From: Streptomyces sp. NBC_00536
Lineage (GTDB): Bacteria; Actinomycetota; Actinomycetes; Streptomycetales; Streptomycetaceae
NCBI RefSeq assembly: GCF_036346295.1
Contig: NZ_CP107819.1
Span: 3,782,001 to 3,846,000, forward strand
Length of the DNA stretch: 64,000 nucleotides
Direction of reading: 5' to 3'
Both the position numbers and the translations under genes were made by a program. The notes under the pieces were generated by a model. The model worked only from the letters and a program-made list of their open reading frames with translations, was not told the origin of the DNA and did no database searches. Positions 52,555-61,054 of the stretch are shown one piece after another (position 1 is the first letter of the stretch; each line of letters begins with the position of its first letter).

Positions 52555-53766
52555 TCAGCCCGCGCGCAGCGCCATCGTCATCGCCTCGACCGCGAGGAGC
52601 GGGGACACATTGCGGTCCAGTGCCTCCCGGCACGCGATGATCCCCTCGATGCGGCGCAGGGTCCGCTCCGGGCCCGACGCTCGGGCGACCCGGTCGAGGT
52701 CCGGACGTATCTCCTCATTGGCGATGGCCAGTCCGGAGCCGAGCTGGAGCGCCAGCACGTCCCGGTAGAAGCCGATCAGGTCGGTGAGGGCCAGATCGAG
52801 GGTGTCGCGCTGGGTCCTGGTGCGGCGGCGCTTCTGCCGGTCCTCCAGGTCCTTCATCACGCCCGCCGTGCCGCGCGGCATCCGGCCGCCGGTGCCCGCG
52901 GCGGCGCCCATCGCGGCACGCAGCTCCTCGGTCTCCTTGACGTCCACTTCCTCGGCCACCTGCTTGGCGTCCTCGGCGGCGGCGTCCACCAGCTCCTGGG
53001 CGGCCTTGAGGCAGGCCCCCACGTCGTCCACCCGGAGCGGCAGCTTGAGCACGGCGGCCCGGCGGCTACGGGCCCGCTCGTCCGTGGCGAGCCGCCGGGC
53101 CCGGCCGATGTGCCCCTGCGTCGCGCGGGCGGCCGCGGCGGCCACCTCGGGCTCGATGCCGTCCCGCCGGACCAGCACGTCGGCGACGGCGGCGACGGAC
53201 GGGGTGCGCAGCGTCAGATGGCGGCAGCGGGACCGGATGGTGGGGAGCACGTCCTCCAGCGAGGGCGCGCACAGCAGCCACACCGTGCGCGGAGCGGGCT
53301 CCTCGACGGCCTTCAGCAGGACGTTCCCCGCGCCCTCGGTGAGCCGGTCGGCGTCCTCCAGGACGATGACCTGCCAGCGGCCCACGGCCGGGGACAGCTG
53401 GGCCCGGCGGACCAGGTCCCGGGTGTCCTTCACGCCGATGGAGAGGAGGTCGGTACGGACGATCTCGACATCGGAATGGGTGCCGACCACGGTGGTGTGG
53501 CAGCCGTCGCAGAAGCCACAGCCCGGTTCACCGCCGAGTGCCCGGTCCGGGCTGGTGCACTGCAGGGCCGCGGCGAAGGCCCGGGCGGCGGTGGACCGGC
53601 CGGATCCGGGCGGCCCCGTGAACAGCCAGGCGTGGGTCATCTTGGACGCGGTCGCCGACTCGACGCCCGCGGCGTCGGCCGTGACCAGGGCGTCGGCATC
53701 GCGGGCGGCGGCGGCCAGCTGCGTCTGCACGCGCTCCTGGCCCACCAGGTCGTCCCATACGGGCAT
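52555..53766 (-). CDS. holB: DNA polymerase III subunit delta-prime
   Basis: A 403-residue clamp-loader subunit. The start is PVWDDLVGQERVQTQL. The Walker A region is degenerate (GPPGSGRST, Arg for Lys), as expected for a delta-prime that does not hydrolyse ATP. Zinc ligands appear in GEPGCGFCDGC and the SRC motif in TIRSRCRHLTL. A charged Lys/Arg-rich insertion (about 285-325) is actinobacterial. ATG 53766 was preferred over GTG 53775. It follows the thymidylate kinase gene, an order conserved in many bacteria (tmk-holB). Confidence 0.93.
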   Translation of the reverse strand: MPVWDDLVGQERVQTQLAAAARDADALVTADAAGVESATASKMTHAWLFTGPPGSGRSTAARAFAAALQCTSPDRALGGEPGCGFCDGCHTTVVGTHSDVEIVRTDLLSIGVKDTRDLVRRAQLSPAVGRWQVIVLEDADRLTEGAGNVLLKAVEEPAPRTVWLLCAPSLEDVLPTIRSRCRHLTLRTPSVAAVADVLVRRDGIEPEVAAAAARATQGHIGRARRLATDERARSRRAAVLKLPLRVDDVGACLKAAQELVDAAAEDAKQVAEEVDVKETEELRAAMGAAAGTGGRMPRGTAGVMKDLEDRQKRRRTRTQRDTLDLALTDLIGFYRDVLALQLGSGLAIANEEIRPDLDRVARASGPERTLRRIEGIIACREALDRNVSPLLAVEAMTMALRAG

Positions 53767-53891
53767 GCCGCCCACCGCCTTTCTCTCTTTGTGCGTTCAG
53801 TCGGTCACTCACCGCTGCCACGCTCACCATTGTGGCGGGGGCCACTGACAATCCCGGCCGACGGGCCTCGCGGCCCGCCCGGCGGGTGCGG

Positions 53892-56800
53892 TCAGCGGCG
53901 GCGCGGGCGGCCCTCGTCGTCGTCCTCGTCGCGCCCGCGCGGGCCGAGCAGCTCGTCCGCGAGGGTCGGCAGATCGTCCATCGGAGTCTCCTCCGCCCAC
54001 TCCGGGCGCCGGCGGGGATGGCCGGAGGCGTCGACGACCGGCAGCTCCCGGGTGACGTCATTGCCGTTGCCGCCGCTGTCGCCGCCGTGGCCACGGCCCT
54101 GGTCGGCCGCCGAATCCCGGAAGATCCGCTGCGGTACCCGGGCCGTCGGGTCGGAGCTGTGGATCGGCGGCAGCACGGCCGTCTCCTCGTTCGGGGAGAC
54201 CGGGCGCGCGGAGGCCGGCGGCGGGGTGAACTTCGGGACCGGCACCGTCTCGGTGATGTCGTCCGGCTTCACCACCGGGGTGACCACCGTGATCGCGTCC
54301 GCCGGATGCGCGTCCGCGACCGGATCCGCGGCCCGTTCCGCGACCGGCTCCGGCCCCTTGACCATGTCCACGCGCCGCGCGGGCGCCTCGGCGGCGGCCT
54401 TCGCGGACGTCGCGGCCGTCGCGGCGGCGGCAGCGGCGCTCTCGGCGGCAGCCTTCGCCGCGGCATCGGCGGCGGCCTTCGCGGCCTCGGCGGCCACAGC
54501 CGCCGCGGCGGCCTCGGCCAGCCGCCGCGCCTCCTCCGCCCTCAGCAGGGACTCCTCGGCCCGCCGCTGCTTCTCCAGCCGCCGTTCCTCGGCCTCGGCG
54601 CGCAGCCGGGCCTCCTCCTCCGCCTGCTTGCGCAGCCGCGCCTGCTCCACCTCGCGGGCCTTCTCCTCGGCCTCCGCACGCAGCCGCTCGGCCTCGGCCC
54701 GGGCCCGGGCCTCCTCCTCGGCGCGCAGCCGCTCCTCCTGCGCCTTGCGGGCGGCCTCCGCCTCGGCCTCGATCCGCGCGGCCTCTTCCTCGCGTGCCTT
54801 GCGGGCCTCTTCCTCGGCCCGCAGCCGTGCTTCCTCAGCGCGCAGCCGTGCTTCCTCGGCCTTGCGCGCGGCCTCCGCCTCGGCGGCCCGCCGCGCTTCC
54901 TCCTCCGCCAGGCGGCGCGCCTCGATCTGCGCGGCCACCTCGGCCTCGGACAGCGGAAGCATCCGGTCCATGCGGTGCCGGACGACCGTGGCCACCGACT
55001 CCGGGTCCTGGCCCGCGTCCACCACCAGGTAACGCCCGGGATCGGACGCCGCCAGGGTCAGGAATCCGGCCCGCACCCGCTGGTGGAACTCCTGGGGCTC
55101 CGATTCCAGCCGGTCCGGCGCCTCCGTGAACCGCTCCCGCGCCGTCTCCGGGGAGACGTCCAGCAGGATCGTCAGGTTCGGGACCAGCCCGTCGGTGGCC
55201 CAGCGCGAGATCCGGGCGATCTCGGTCGGGGACAGGTCGCGGCCCGCGCCCTGGTAGGCGACGGACGAGTCGATGTAGCGGTCGGAGATGACGACCGCGC
55301 CGCGCTCCAGGGCGGGCCGGACCACGGTGTCCACGTGCTCCGCCCGGTCGGCGGCGTACAGCAGTGCCTCGGCGCGGTTCGAGAGACCGGCGGAGGAGAC
55401 GTCCAGCAGGATCGAGCGCAGCCGCTTGCCCACCGGGGTCGCCCCCGGCTCGCGCGTGACGACGACCTCGTGGCCCTTGCCCCGTATCCACTCGGCGAGC
55501 TTCTCCACCTGGGTGGACTTCCCGGCGCCGTCGCCGCCCTCCAGGGCGATGAAGAAGCCGGTGCCGGAGGCGGCCTGGACCGGCTCGCCGCCGCGCAGCG
55601 CCTCGCGCAGGTCCCGGCGCAGCGGGACGCCCCGGCGGTCGTCCGCCTTGATCAGCACGATCACGGCCACGGGCAGCAGCAGCGCGCCGACCAGCATGAG
55701 CACGAAGGCCGCGCCGCCGTGGTCGAAGACGACCCGGCCGGCCGCCAGCCGGTGCGGGCCGATCAGCGCGGCCAGCGCCGGGGCGCCGACGGCGCCGAGG
55801 CCGACCGCGACCCGGACCGTGGCGTGCAGGTGCTCGGTGACCCGGGCCCGGCGGAACTCCTCGGTCTCCTGGTCCAGCAGGGTGTGCCCGGTGTTGGCCG
55901 CCACCCCCGCGCCGGTCCCGGCGAGCAGGGTCAGGAACAGGACGGTCGCGGTGTCCGCGACCAGTCCGGTCAGCAGCAGGGCGAGCCCGGTGACGGCGAG
56001 CGCGAGGGCCAGCAGACGGCGCCGCGAGAGCGCGGGCAGCATCTTCCCGGCCTGGGTGAGGCGGATCCCGGCGGCGGTGCCGCCGGCCAGCGCGAGCACC
56101 AGCAGCGCGAAGGTGGCGGGCCCGCCGGCCAGGTCGTACGCGTGCAGCGCGGACACGCCGACGGCGCAGGCCACGGCTCCGGCGACCGCCGCGCAGGCGA
56201 GCACGAGCAGCCGGATGGCGCCCGTACGCCCCTTCTCCGGGCGCTCCCCCGCCTTCGGGGCGCGCAGCCCCTCCAGCGGCGAGCGCGGGCGCGGGGTCTT
56301 CGTTCCGGGGAGCACCAGCGGGAGCAGCAGGGAGACGGAGGCGGCGAAGAGTCCGGCGGCGACGTACGAACCCAGCGCGGCCTGGTTGGCCGCAAACCAG
56401 TCCACCCCGAGGCCGATCGCCCGGCCGACCAGGGTGGCCGCGAGCAGCGCGGCGGCGGCGATCGGCAGCGTGGCGAACGCCGTGCGCAGGGTCAGCCTGC
56501 GCAGGGTGTCGAGGTGGTCGGGCAGCGGCCGTACGGTCGCGCCCTCGGGCGGCGGCCCGGGCAGCAGGGCCGGAGCCGCGCTCTCCTTGGCCAGGGTCCA
56601 CAGGCGCTCGGCGGCGCCGGAGACGAAGACGGTGGCGAGCAGCACGGTCAGCGCGTGCTCCGGGAGCCAGTCGAGCCACAGCGGGGCCACGACGAACAGC
56701 GCGATGCGCACCCCGTCGGCGCCGACCATGGTCCAGCGGCGGTCGAGCTTGCCGCCCGGCGCCGTGAGCTTGGTCAGCGGGCCGAGCAGCACCGCGCCGC

Positions 56801-57107
56801 ACAGCACCGTGGCCAGGACGCGGACGCCGAGGACGGCCGCGACGGCGAGCGCGGGGCCGCGCGGGCCGCCACCGAACGAGCCCTCCGAGACGGCGGCCTG
56901 GAGCGCCAGCAGGACCAGCACCAGCAGCGCGAGCATGTCGCCGATGCCGCTCACCAGCTGGGCGCTCCACAGGCGGCGCAGCCTGGGGGTGCGCAGCAGG
57001 GCGCGCACCGCGCGCTCGCGGGAGTCCGCGGCGAGGGCTTCGTCGTAGGTGGGGGCGGAAGGGGTCTCGGGGGCCGTGACGACCGTCGGCTGCTCGGCTC
57101 GCGTCAT
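53892..57107 (-). CDS. tmk: Membrane protein-thymidylate kinase fusion
   Basis: A 1071-residue multidomain protein. An N-terminal MFS-like membrane part of about twelve helices (35-505) is fused to a dTMP kinase (about 515-725) with P-loop LEGGDGAGKSTQVEK, TREPGATPVGKRLR and DRYIDSSVAYQGAGRD. A 170-residue Glu/Ala/Arg coiled coil (about 735-905) follows, then a disordered Pro/Asp-rich tail ending in EDDDEGRPRRR. dTMP kinase makes dTDP for DNA synthesis and is essential; no other copy is seen here. The fusion would place it at the membrane. It is followed by holB. Confidence 0.93.
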   Translation of the reverse strand: MTRAEQPTVVTAPETPSAPTYDEALAADSRERAVRALLRTPRLRRLWSAQLVSGIGDMLALLVLVLLALQAAVSEGSFGGGPRGPALAVAAVLGVRVLATVLCGAVLLGPLTKLTAPGGKLDRRWTMVGADGVRIALFVVAPLWLDWLPEHALTVLLATVFVSGAAERLWTLAKESAAPALLPGPPPEGATVRPLPDHLDTLRRLTLRTAFATLPIAAAALLAATLVGRAIGLGVDWFAANQAALGSYVAAGLFAASVSLLLPLVLPGTKTPRPRSPLEGLRAPKAGERPEKGRTGAIRLLVLACAAVAGAVACAVGVSALHAYDLAGGPATFALLVLALAGGTAAGIRLTQAGKMLPALSRRRLLALALAVTGLALLLTGLVADTATVLFLTLLAGTGAGVAANTGHTLLDQETEEFRRARVTEHLHATVRVAVGLGAVGAPALAALIGPHRLAAGRVVFDHGGAAFVLMLVGALLLPVAVIVLIKADDRRGVPLRRDLREALRGGEPVQAASGTGFFIALEGGDGAGKSTQVEKLAEWIRGKGHEVVVTREPGATPVGKRLRSILLDVSSAGLSNRAEALLYAADRAEHVDTVVRPALERGAVVISDRYIDSSVAYQGAGRDLSPTEIARISRWATDGLVPNLTILLDVSPETARERFTEAPDRLESEPQEFHQRVRAGFLTLAASDPGRYLVVDAGQDPESVATVVRHRMDRMLPLSEAEVAAQIEARRLAEEEARRAAEAEAARKAEEARLRAEEARLRAEEEARKAREEEAARIEAEAEAARKAQEERLRAEEEARARAEAERLRAEAEEKAREVEQARLRKQAEEEARLRAEAEERRLEKQRRAEESLLRAEEARRLAEAAAAAVAAEAAKAAADAAAKAAAESAAAAAATAATSAKAAAEAPARRVDMVKGPEPVAERAADPVADAHPADAITVVTPVVKPDDITETVPVPKFTPPPASARPVSPNEETAVLPPIHSSDPTARVPQRIFRDSAADQGRGHGGDSGGNGNDVTRELPVVDASGHPRRRPEWAEETPMDDLPTLADELLGPRGRDEDDDEGRPRRR

Positions 57108-57496
57108 CCGCCCAGCCTATCCGCTGCGCTTGGCGGGTGCGGAGGGCTGTGGACAAGGCCCCCGTGCACCCGCCCCCGGCGGCCCCGGCGCCCGCTGCGG
57201 GCGGCTGCGGCCCGCTGCGGGTCGGGCCGCGCCCGGGCCCGGCGGCTGCGGGCGGGGGTCGGGCTGCGGGGCCCGCGGCGGGTGCGGCCCGTAGACCCGC
57301 GGCTGCGGGCGGGGTGGGGCCGGGCAGGAGGGTCTCCTCGGCTCGCGAGCCCTGAGCGGGTCGGAGTGACTCGGGGTGGTGGGCTCGCTCGGCCTGCGGG
57401 GACCCACCTGCCCGTCCCCACCCCTCGGCCCGTCGGAGCCGTTCGGGACGGTTCACTCGCCCGACCTGCCGGGACGGAGGGGCTGCGGGGACGGAC
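57108..57496. other. 389-bp G/C-repeat intergenic region between tmk and topA
   Basis: From 57170 to 57330 the + strand is made of GGCTGCGGGC-like words recurring at irregular spacing, with several runs of three to five G. No convincing start-site/ORF combination with streptomycete codon bias was found on either strand. The tmk promoter must lie at its left edge (minus strand), and the topA terminator at its right. Confidence 0.5.
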
Positions 57497-57526
57497 GAGG
57501 GCCCCGCGCTGGTGCGCGGGGCCCTC
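57497..57526 (-). terminator. Terminator of topA
   Basis: A perfect 13-bp stem GAGGGCCCCGCGC / GCGCGGGGCCCTC with a TGGT loop, 20 bp beyond the topA stop. Confidence 0.85.
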
Positions 57527-57546
57527 GGTACGGCTGCCGACAGCGG

Positions 57547-60360
57547 CTATTCGTCCGTCGCCGGGGTCGCGGCGGCGGTCTTCTTCGTCGCCGTCTTCTT
57601 CGCCGTCGCGGTCGTCTTCTTCGCCGTCGTCGTCTTCTTCGCGGCCGTCTTCTTGGCCGTCGTCGTCTTCTTGGCCGCGGTCGCCTTCTTGGCCGGGGCC
57701 TTCTTGGCGGTCTTCTTCGCCGGCGCCTTCGCCCGCTTCTCCGCGAGCAGCTCGTAGCCCCGCTCCGGCGTGATCGTCTCGACGTCGTCGTCCCGCCGCA
57801 GCGTCGCGTTCGTCTCGCCGTCCGTCACGTACGGCCCGAAGCGGCCGTCCTTGACCACCACCGGCTTCTCGCTGACCGGGTCGGTGCCCAGCTCCTTCAG
57901 CGGCGGCTTGGCCGCGGCCCGGCCGCGCTGCTTGGGCTGGGCGTAGATCGCCAGCGCCGCTTCCAGCGTGATCGAGAAGAGCTGGTCCTCGGTCTCCAGG
58001 GAGCGCGAGTCCGTCCCCTTCTTGAGGTACGGGCCGTAGCGGCCGTTCTGCGCGGTGATCTCGACGCCTTCGGCGTCCACGCCGACGACGCGCGGCAGCG
58101 ACATCAGCTTGAGCGCTTCCTCCAGCGTCACCGTGTCGAGGCTCATCGACTGGAAGAGCGAGGCCGTCCGCGGCTTGACCGCGTTCTTGCCGGTCTTCGG
58201 GGTGCCCTCGGGGAGGATCTCCGTCACGTACGGCCCGTAGCGACCGTCCTTCGCGACGATTTCGTTCCCGCTGACCGGGTCCTTGCCCAGCTCGAACTCA
58301 CCGCTCGGCTTCGCGAAGAGTTCCTCCGCGTACTCCGTGGTCAGCTCGTCCGGAGCCATGTCCTCCGGTACGTCGGCCCGCTGGTGGCCCTCGGAGTCCT
58401 TCTCGCCGCGCTCGACGTACGGCCCGTAGCGGCCCACGCGCAGCACGATGCCCTCGCCGACCGGGAAGGAGGAGATCTCCCGGGCGTCGATCGCGCCCAG
58501 GTCCGTGACCAGCTCCTTGAGCCCGCCCAGGTGGTCGCCGCTGGCCGGGACCACCTCGGAGGCGTCCTCGGAGCCGAAGTAGAACCGCTTGAGCCACGGC
58601 ACGGACTGGGCCTCGCCCCGCGCGATGCGGTCGAGGTCGTCCTCCATCTTGGCGGTGAAGTCGTAGTCGACGAGCCGGCCGAAGTGCGTCTCCAGCAGGT
58701 TCACCACGGCGAACGACAGGAAGGACGGCACGAGCGCCGTGCCCTTCTTGAAGACGTAGCCGCGGTCGAGGATCGTGCCGATGATCGACGCGTAGGTCGA
58801 CGGACGGCCGATCTCGCGCTCTTCCAGCTCCTTGACCAGCGAGGCCTCGGTGTAGCGGGCCGGGGGCTTGGTCGAGTGGCCGTCGGCGGTGATGTCCTCG
58901 CCGGTCAGCGCGTCGCCCTCGGCGACCTGGGGCAGCCGCTTCTCGCGGTCGTCCAGCTCGGCGTTCGGGTCGTCGGCGCCTTCGACGTACGCCTTCATGA
59001 AGCCGTGGAAGGTGATCGTCTTGCCGGAGGCGGAGAACTCGGCGTCGCGGCCGTCGCTCGCCCGGCCGCCGATCTTGACGGTGACCGAGTTGCCGACCGC
59101 GTCCTTCATCTGGGAGGCGACGGTCCGCTTCCAGATCAGCTCGTACAGACGGAACTGGTCGCCGGTCAGACCCGTCTCGGCGGGCGTGCGGAAACGATCA
59201 CCCGAGGGGCGGATCGCCTCGTGCGCCTCCTGCGCGTTCTTGACCTTGCCCGCGTAGACACGGGGCTTCTCCGGCAGGTACTCGGCCCCGTAGAGCTGGG
59301 TGACCTGCGCCCGGGCCGCCGTGACGGCGGTCTCGGACAGCGTCGTGGAGTCCGTACGCATATAGGTGATGAAGCCGTTCTCGTACAGCTTCTGCGCCAC
59401 CTGCATGGTCGCCTTCGCACCGAAGCCGAGCTTGCGCGAGGCCTCCTGCTGGAGCGTGGTCGTACGGAACGGCGCGTACGGGGAACGGCGGTACGGCTTG
59501 GACTCGACCGAGCGGACCGCGAAGGACGTCTCGGCGAGGGCGGCGGCCAGCGAGCGGGCGTTCGCCTCGTCGAGGTGCAGCACCTCGCTCTTGAGCTTGC
59601 CGGTGGAGCCGAAGTCGCGGCCCTGGGCCACGCGCTTGCCGTCGACCGAGCCCAGGCGGGCGACCAGCGAGGACGGGTCGGAGGCGTCGCCGGCGCGGCC
59701 GGTGGAGAAGGTTCCGGTCAGGTCCCAGTACTCGGCGGAGCGGAAGGCGATGCGCTCGCGCTCCCGCTCGACGACCATGCGGGTGGCCACCGACTGGACG
59801 CGCCCGGCCGACAGCCGCGGCATGACCTTCTTCCACAGGACCGGGGAGACCTCGTAGCCGTAGAGGCGGTCGAGGATCCGTCGGGTCTCCTGGGCGTCGA
59901 CCATGCGCTGGTTCAGCTCGCGCGGGTTGGCGACGGCGTCGCGGATCGCGTCCTTGGTGATCTCGTGGAAGACCATCCGGTGGACGGGGACCTTGGGCTT
60001 GAGGACTTCCTGCAGGTGCCACGCGATGGCTTCGCCCTCGCGGTCCTCATCGGTGGCGAGGAAGAGTTCGTCGGACTCGGCCAGCAGCTCCTTGAGCTTC
60101 CTGACCTGCGCCTTCTTGTCCGCATTGACGACATAGATCGGCTGGAAGTCGTGCTCGACGTCCACGCCGAGACGGCGGACCTCACCCGTGTACTTCTCGG
60201 GAACCTCGGCGGCGCCGTTCGGGAGGTCGCGGATGTGCCCGACACTCGCCTCGACGACATACCCCGGGCCCAGGTAGCCCTTGATCGTCTTCGCCTTGGC
60301 AGGAGACTCGACGATGACGAGTCGGCGGCCGCCCTTTGCGGTCTCGCTAGTCGGGGACAA
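57547..60360 (-). CDS. topA: DNA topoisomerase I
   Basis: A 937-residue type IA topoisomerase that removes negative supercoils. The Toprim domain starts LVIVESPAKAKTIKGYLGPG and has the ATDEDREGEAIAWHL metal motif; the active-site Tyr is in GFITYMRTDSTTLS; RLSAGRVQSVATR is conserved. C-terminal repeats with GRFGPYV/GRYGPYV units (about 560-880) replace zinc fingers, and the tail (about 890-930) is a lysine-repeat segment (AKK, TAKKT units) typical of Streptomyces TopA. The TTG at 60360 gives SPTSETAKGGRRLVIVES, the usual actinomycete start; the open frame further upstream is leader. Confidence 0.96.
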   Translation of the reverse strand: MSPTSETAKGGRRLVIVESPAKAKTIKGYLGPGYVVEASVGHIRDLPNGAAEVPEKYTGEVRRLGVDVEHDFQPIYVVNADKKAQVRKLKELLAESDELFLATDEDREGEAIAWHLQEVLKPKVPVHRMVFHEITKDAIRDAVANPRELNQRMVDAQETRRILDRLYGYEVSPVLWKKVMPRLSAGRVQSVATRMVVERERERIAFRSAEYWDLTGTFSTGRAGDASDPSSLVARLGSVDGKRVAQGRDFGSTGKLKSEVLHLDEANARSLAAALAETSFAVRSVESKPYRRSPYAPFRTTTLQQEASRKLGFGAKATMQVAQKLYENGFITYMRTDSTTLSETAVTAARAQVTQLYGAEYLPEKPRVYAGKVKNAQEAHEAIRPSGDRFRTPAETGLTGDQFRLYELIWKRTVASQMKDAVGNSVTVKIGGRASDGRDAEFSASGKTITFHGFMKAYVEGADDPNAELDDREKRLPQVAEGDALTGEDITADGHSTKPPARYTEASLVKELEEREIGRPSTYASIIGTILDRGYVFKKGTALVPSFLSFAVVNLLETHFGRLVDYDFTAKMEDDLDRIARGEAQSVPWLKRFYFGSEDASEVVPASGDHLGGLKELVTDLGAIDAREISSFPVGEGIVLRVGRYGPYVERGEKDSEGHQRADVPEDMAPDELTTEYAEELFAKPSGEFELGKDPVSGNEIVAKDGRYGPYVTEILPEGTPKTGKNAVKPRTASLFQSMSLDTVTLEEALKLMSLPRVVGVDAEGVEITAQNGRYGPYLKKGTDSRSLETEDQLFSITLEAALAIYAQPKQRGRAAAKPPLKELGTDPVSEKPVVVKDGRFGPYVTDGETNATLRRDDDVETITPERGYELLAEKRAKAPAKKTAKKAPAKKATAAKKTTTAKKTAAKKTTTAKKTTATAKKTATKKTAAATPATDE

Positions 60361-60436
60361 CTTGGCTCTTCTCTCCGGTCGGCACTCGGTCGCGGTACGG
60401 CGACGCTGCGGAGTGTGACGGTACAACCCGCCCCCG

Positions 60437-60442
60437 TGTCAA
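60437..60442 (-). promoter_or_regulatory. Candidate -35 element of a topA promoter
   Basis: TTGACA on the minus strand, 77 bp upstream of the TTG start. A -10 is not clear: GTCACA lies 17 bp downstream. The rest of the 314-bp gap to the next gene (60361-60674) is GC-rich and shows no gene. Confidence 0.35.
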
Positions 60443-60674
60443 ACGGCACAAGCCCGCAACGGCCACTCGAACGGTAACCCGACAAGTGCCACTTCTGCCG
60501 CCCGGATGCCGCGGCGGACCCTTCCCGATCACCGTGCGGGGTGTCCCGGGGGCCGTCTGGCCCCTCCCCCGGAGCCCCGTCCGGAGCCTCCGCCGGAGCC
60601 CTCGCCGGACCGGCCTGCGACCGGTCGCTCCAGCGCTCCCGCGGGCCCTGCGGTACGTCGGCACGGGGGCCGGG

Positions 60675-60872
60675 TCAGAGCCGGCCGAGGCACCACACGC
60701 CGAGGGCGAGCGAGACCCCGCCGGCCAGCACGGCGACCGGTACGGCCACGGCGTGGCGCACGCCCTCGGCGACCGGCGCGCGGCGCCGTGCGCGCGCCCC
60801 CGTCCAGGCCAGCAGCGCCGTTCCGAACAGCAGGAACACCGTTGCCGCGAAGACCGCCGGACCGCTTTCCAT
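60675..60872 (-). CDS. Small two-helix membrane protein
   Basis: A 65-residue protein starting MESGPAVFAATVFLLFGT. Two transmembrane helices (about 6-24 and 42-60) are joined by a basic loop ARARRRAPVAEGVRH. GGGGGG lies 6 nt before the ATG at 60872. The frame is open upstream to 61037, but that stretch has an Arg/His-rich composition unlike a protein domain. It lies between topA and the methyltransferase on the same strand. I do not recognise a function. Confidence 0.7.
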   Translation of the reverse strand: MESGPAVFAATVFLLFGTALLAWTGARARRRAPVAEGVRHAVAVPVAVLAGGVSLALGVWCLGRL

Positions 60873-61054
60873 GCCGTTCCCCCCGCCCCGCGAACCGCTC
60901 CCGTGAACCGCCTCGTGAGCCGCCCGGTGAGCGGCCCGAGCGGCCCGTGGACCGCTCGGGGGGAGCTTCCGGAATCCCCCCGGATTCCCCCCGGGCTCCC
61001 CCCGGTCCGGACCTTTCCAGGCCCAGGCGTACGGCACGCCAACCCCGGGTTAAT

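Noticed and set aside
57049..57420. Short open frames in the tmk-topA gap
   Set aside because: They consist of Gly/Arg/Pro/Ala low-complexity translation of the repeat tract with no ribosome-binding site.
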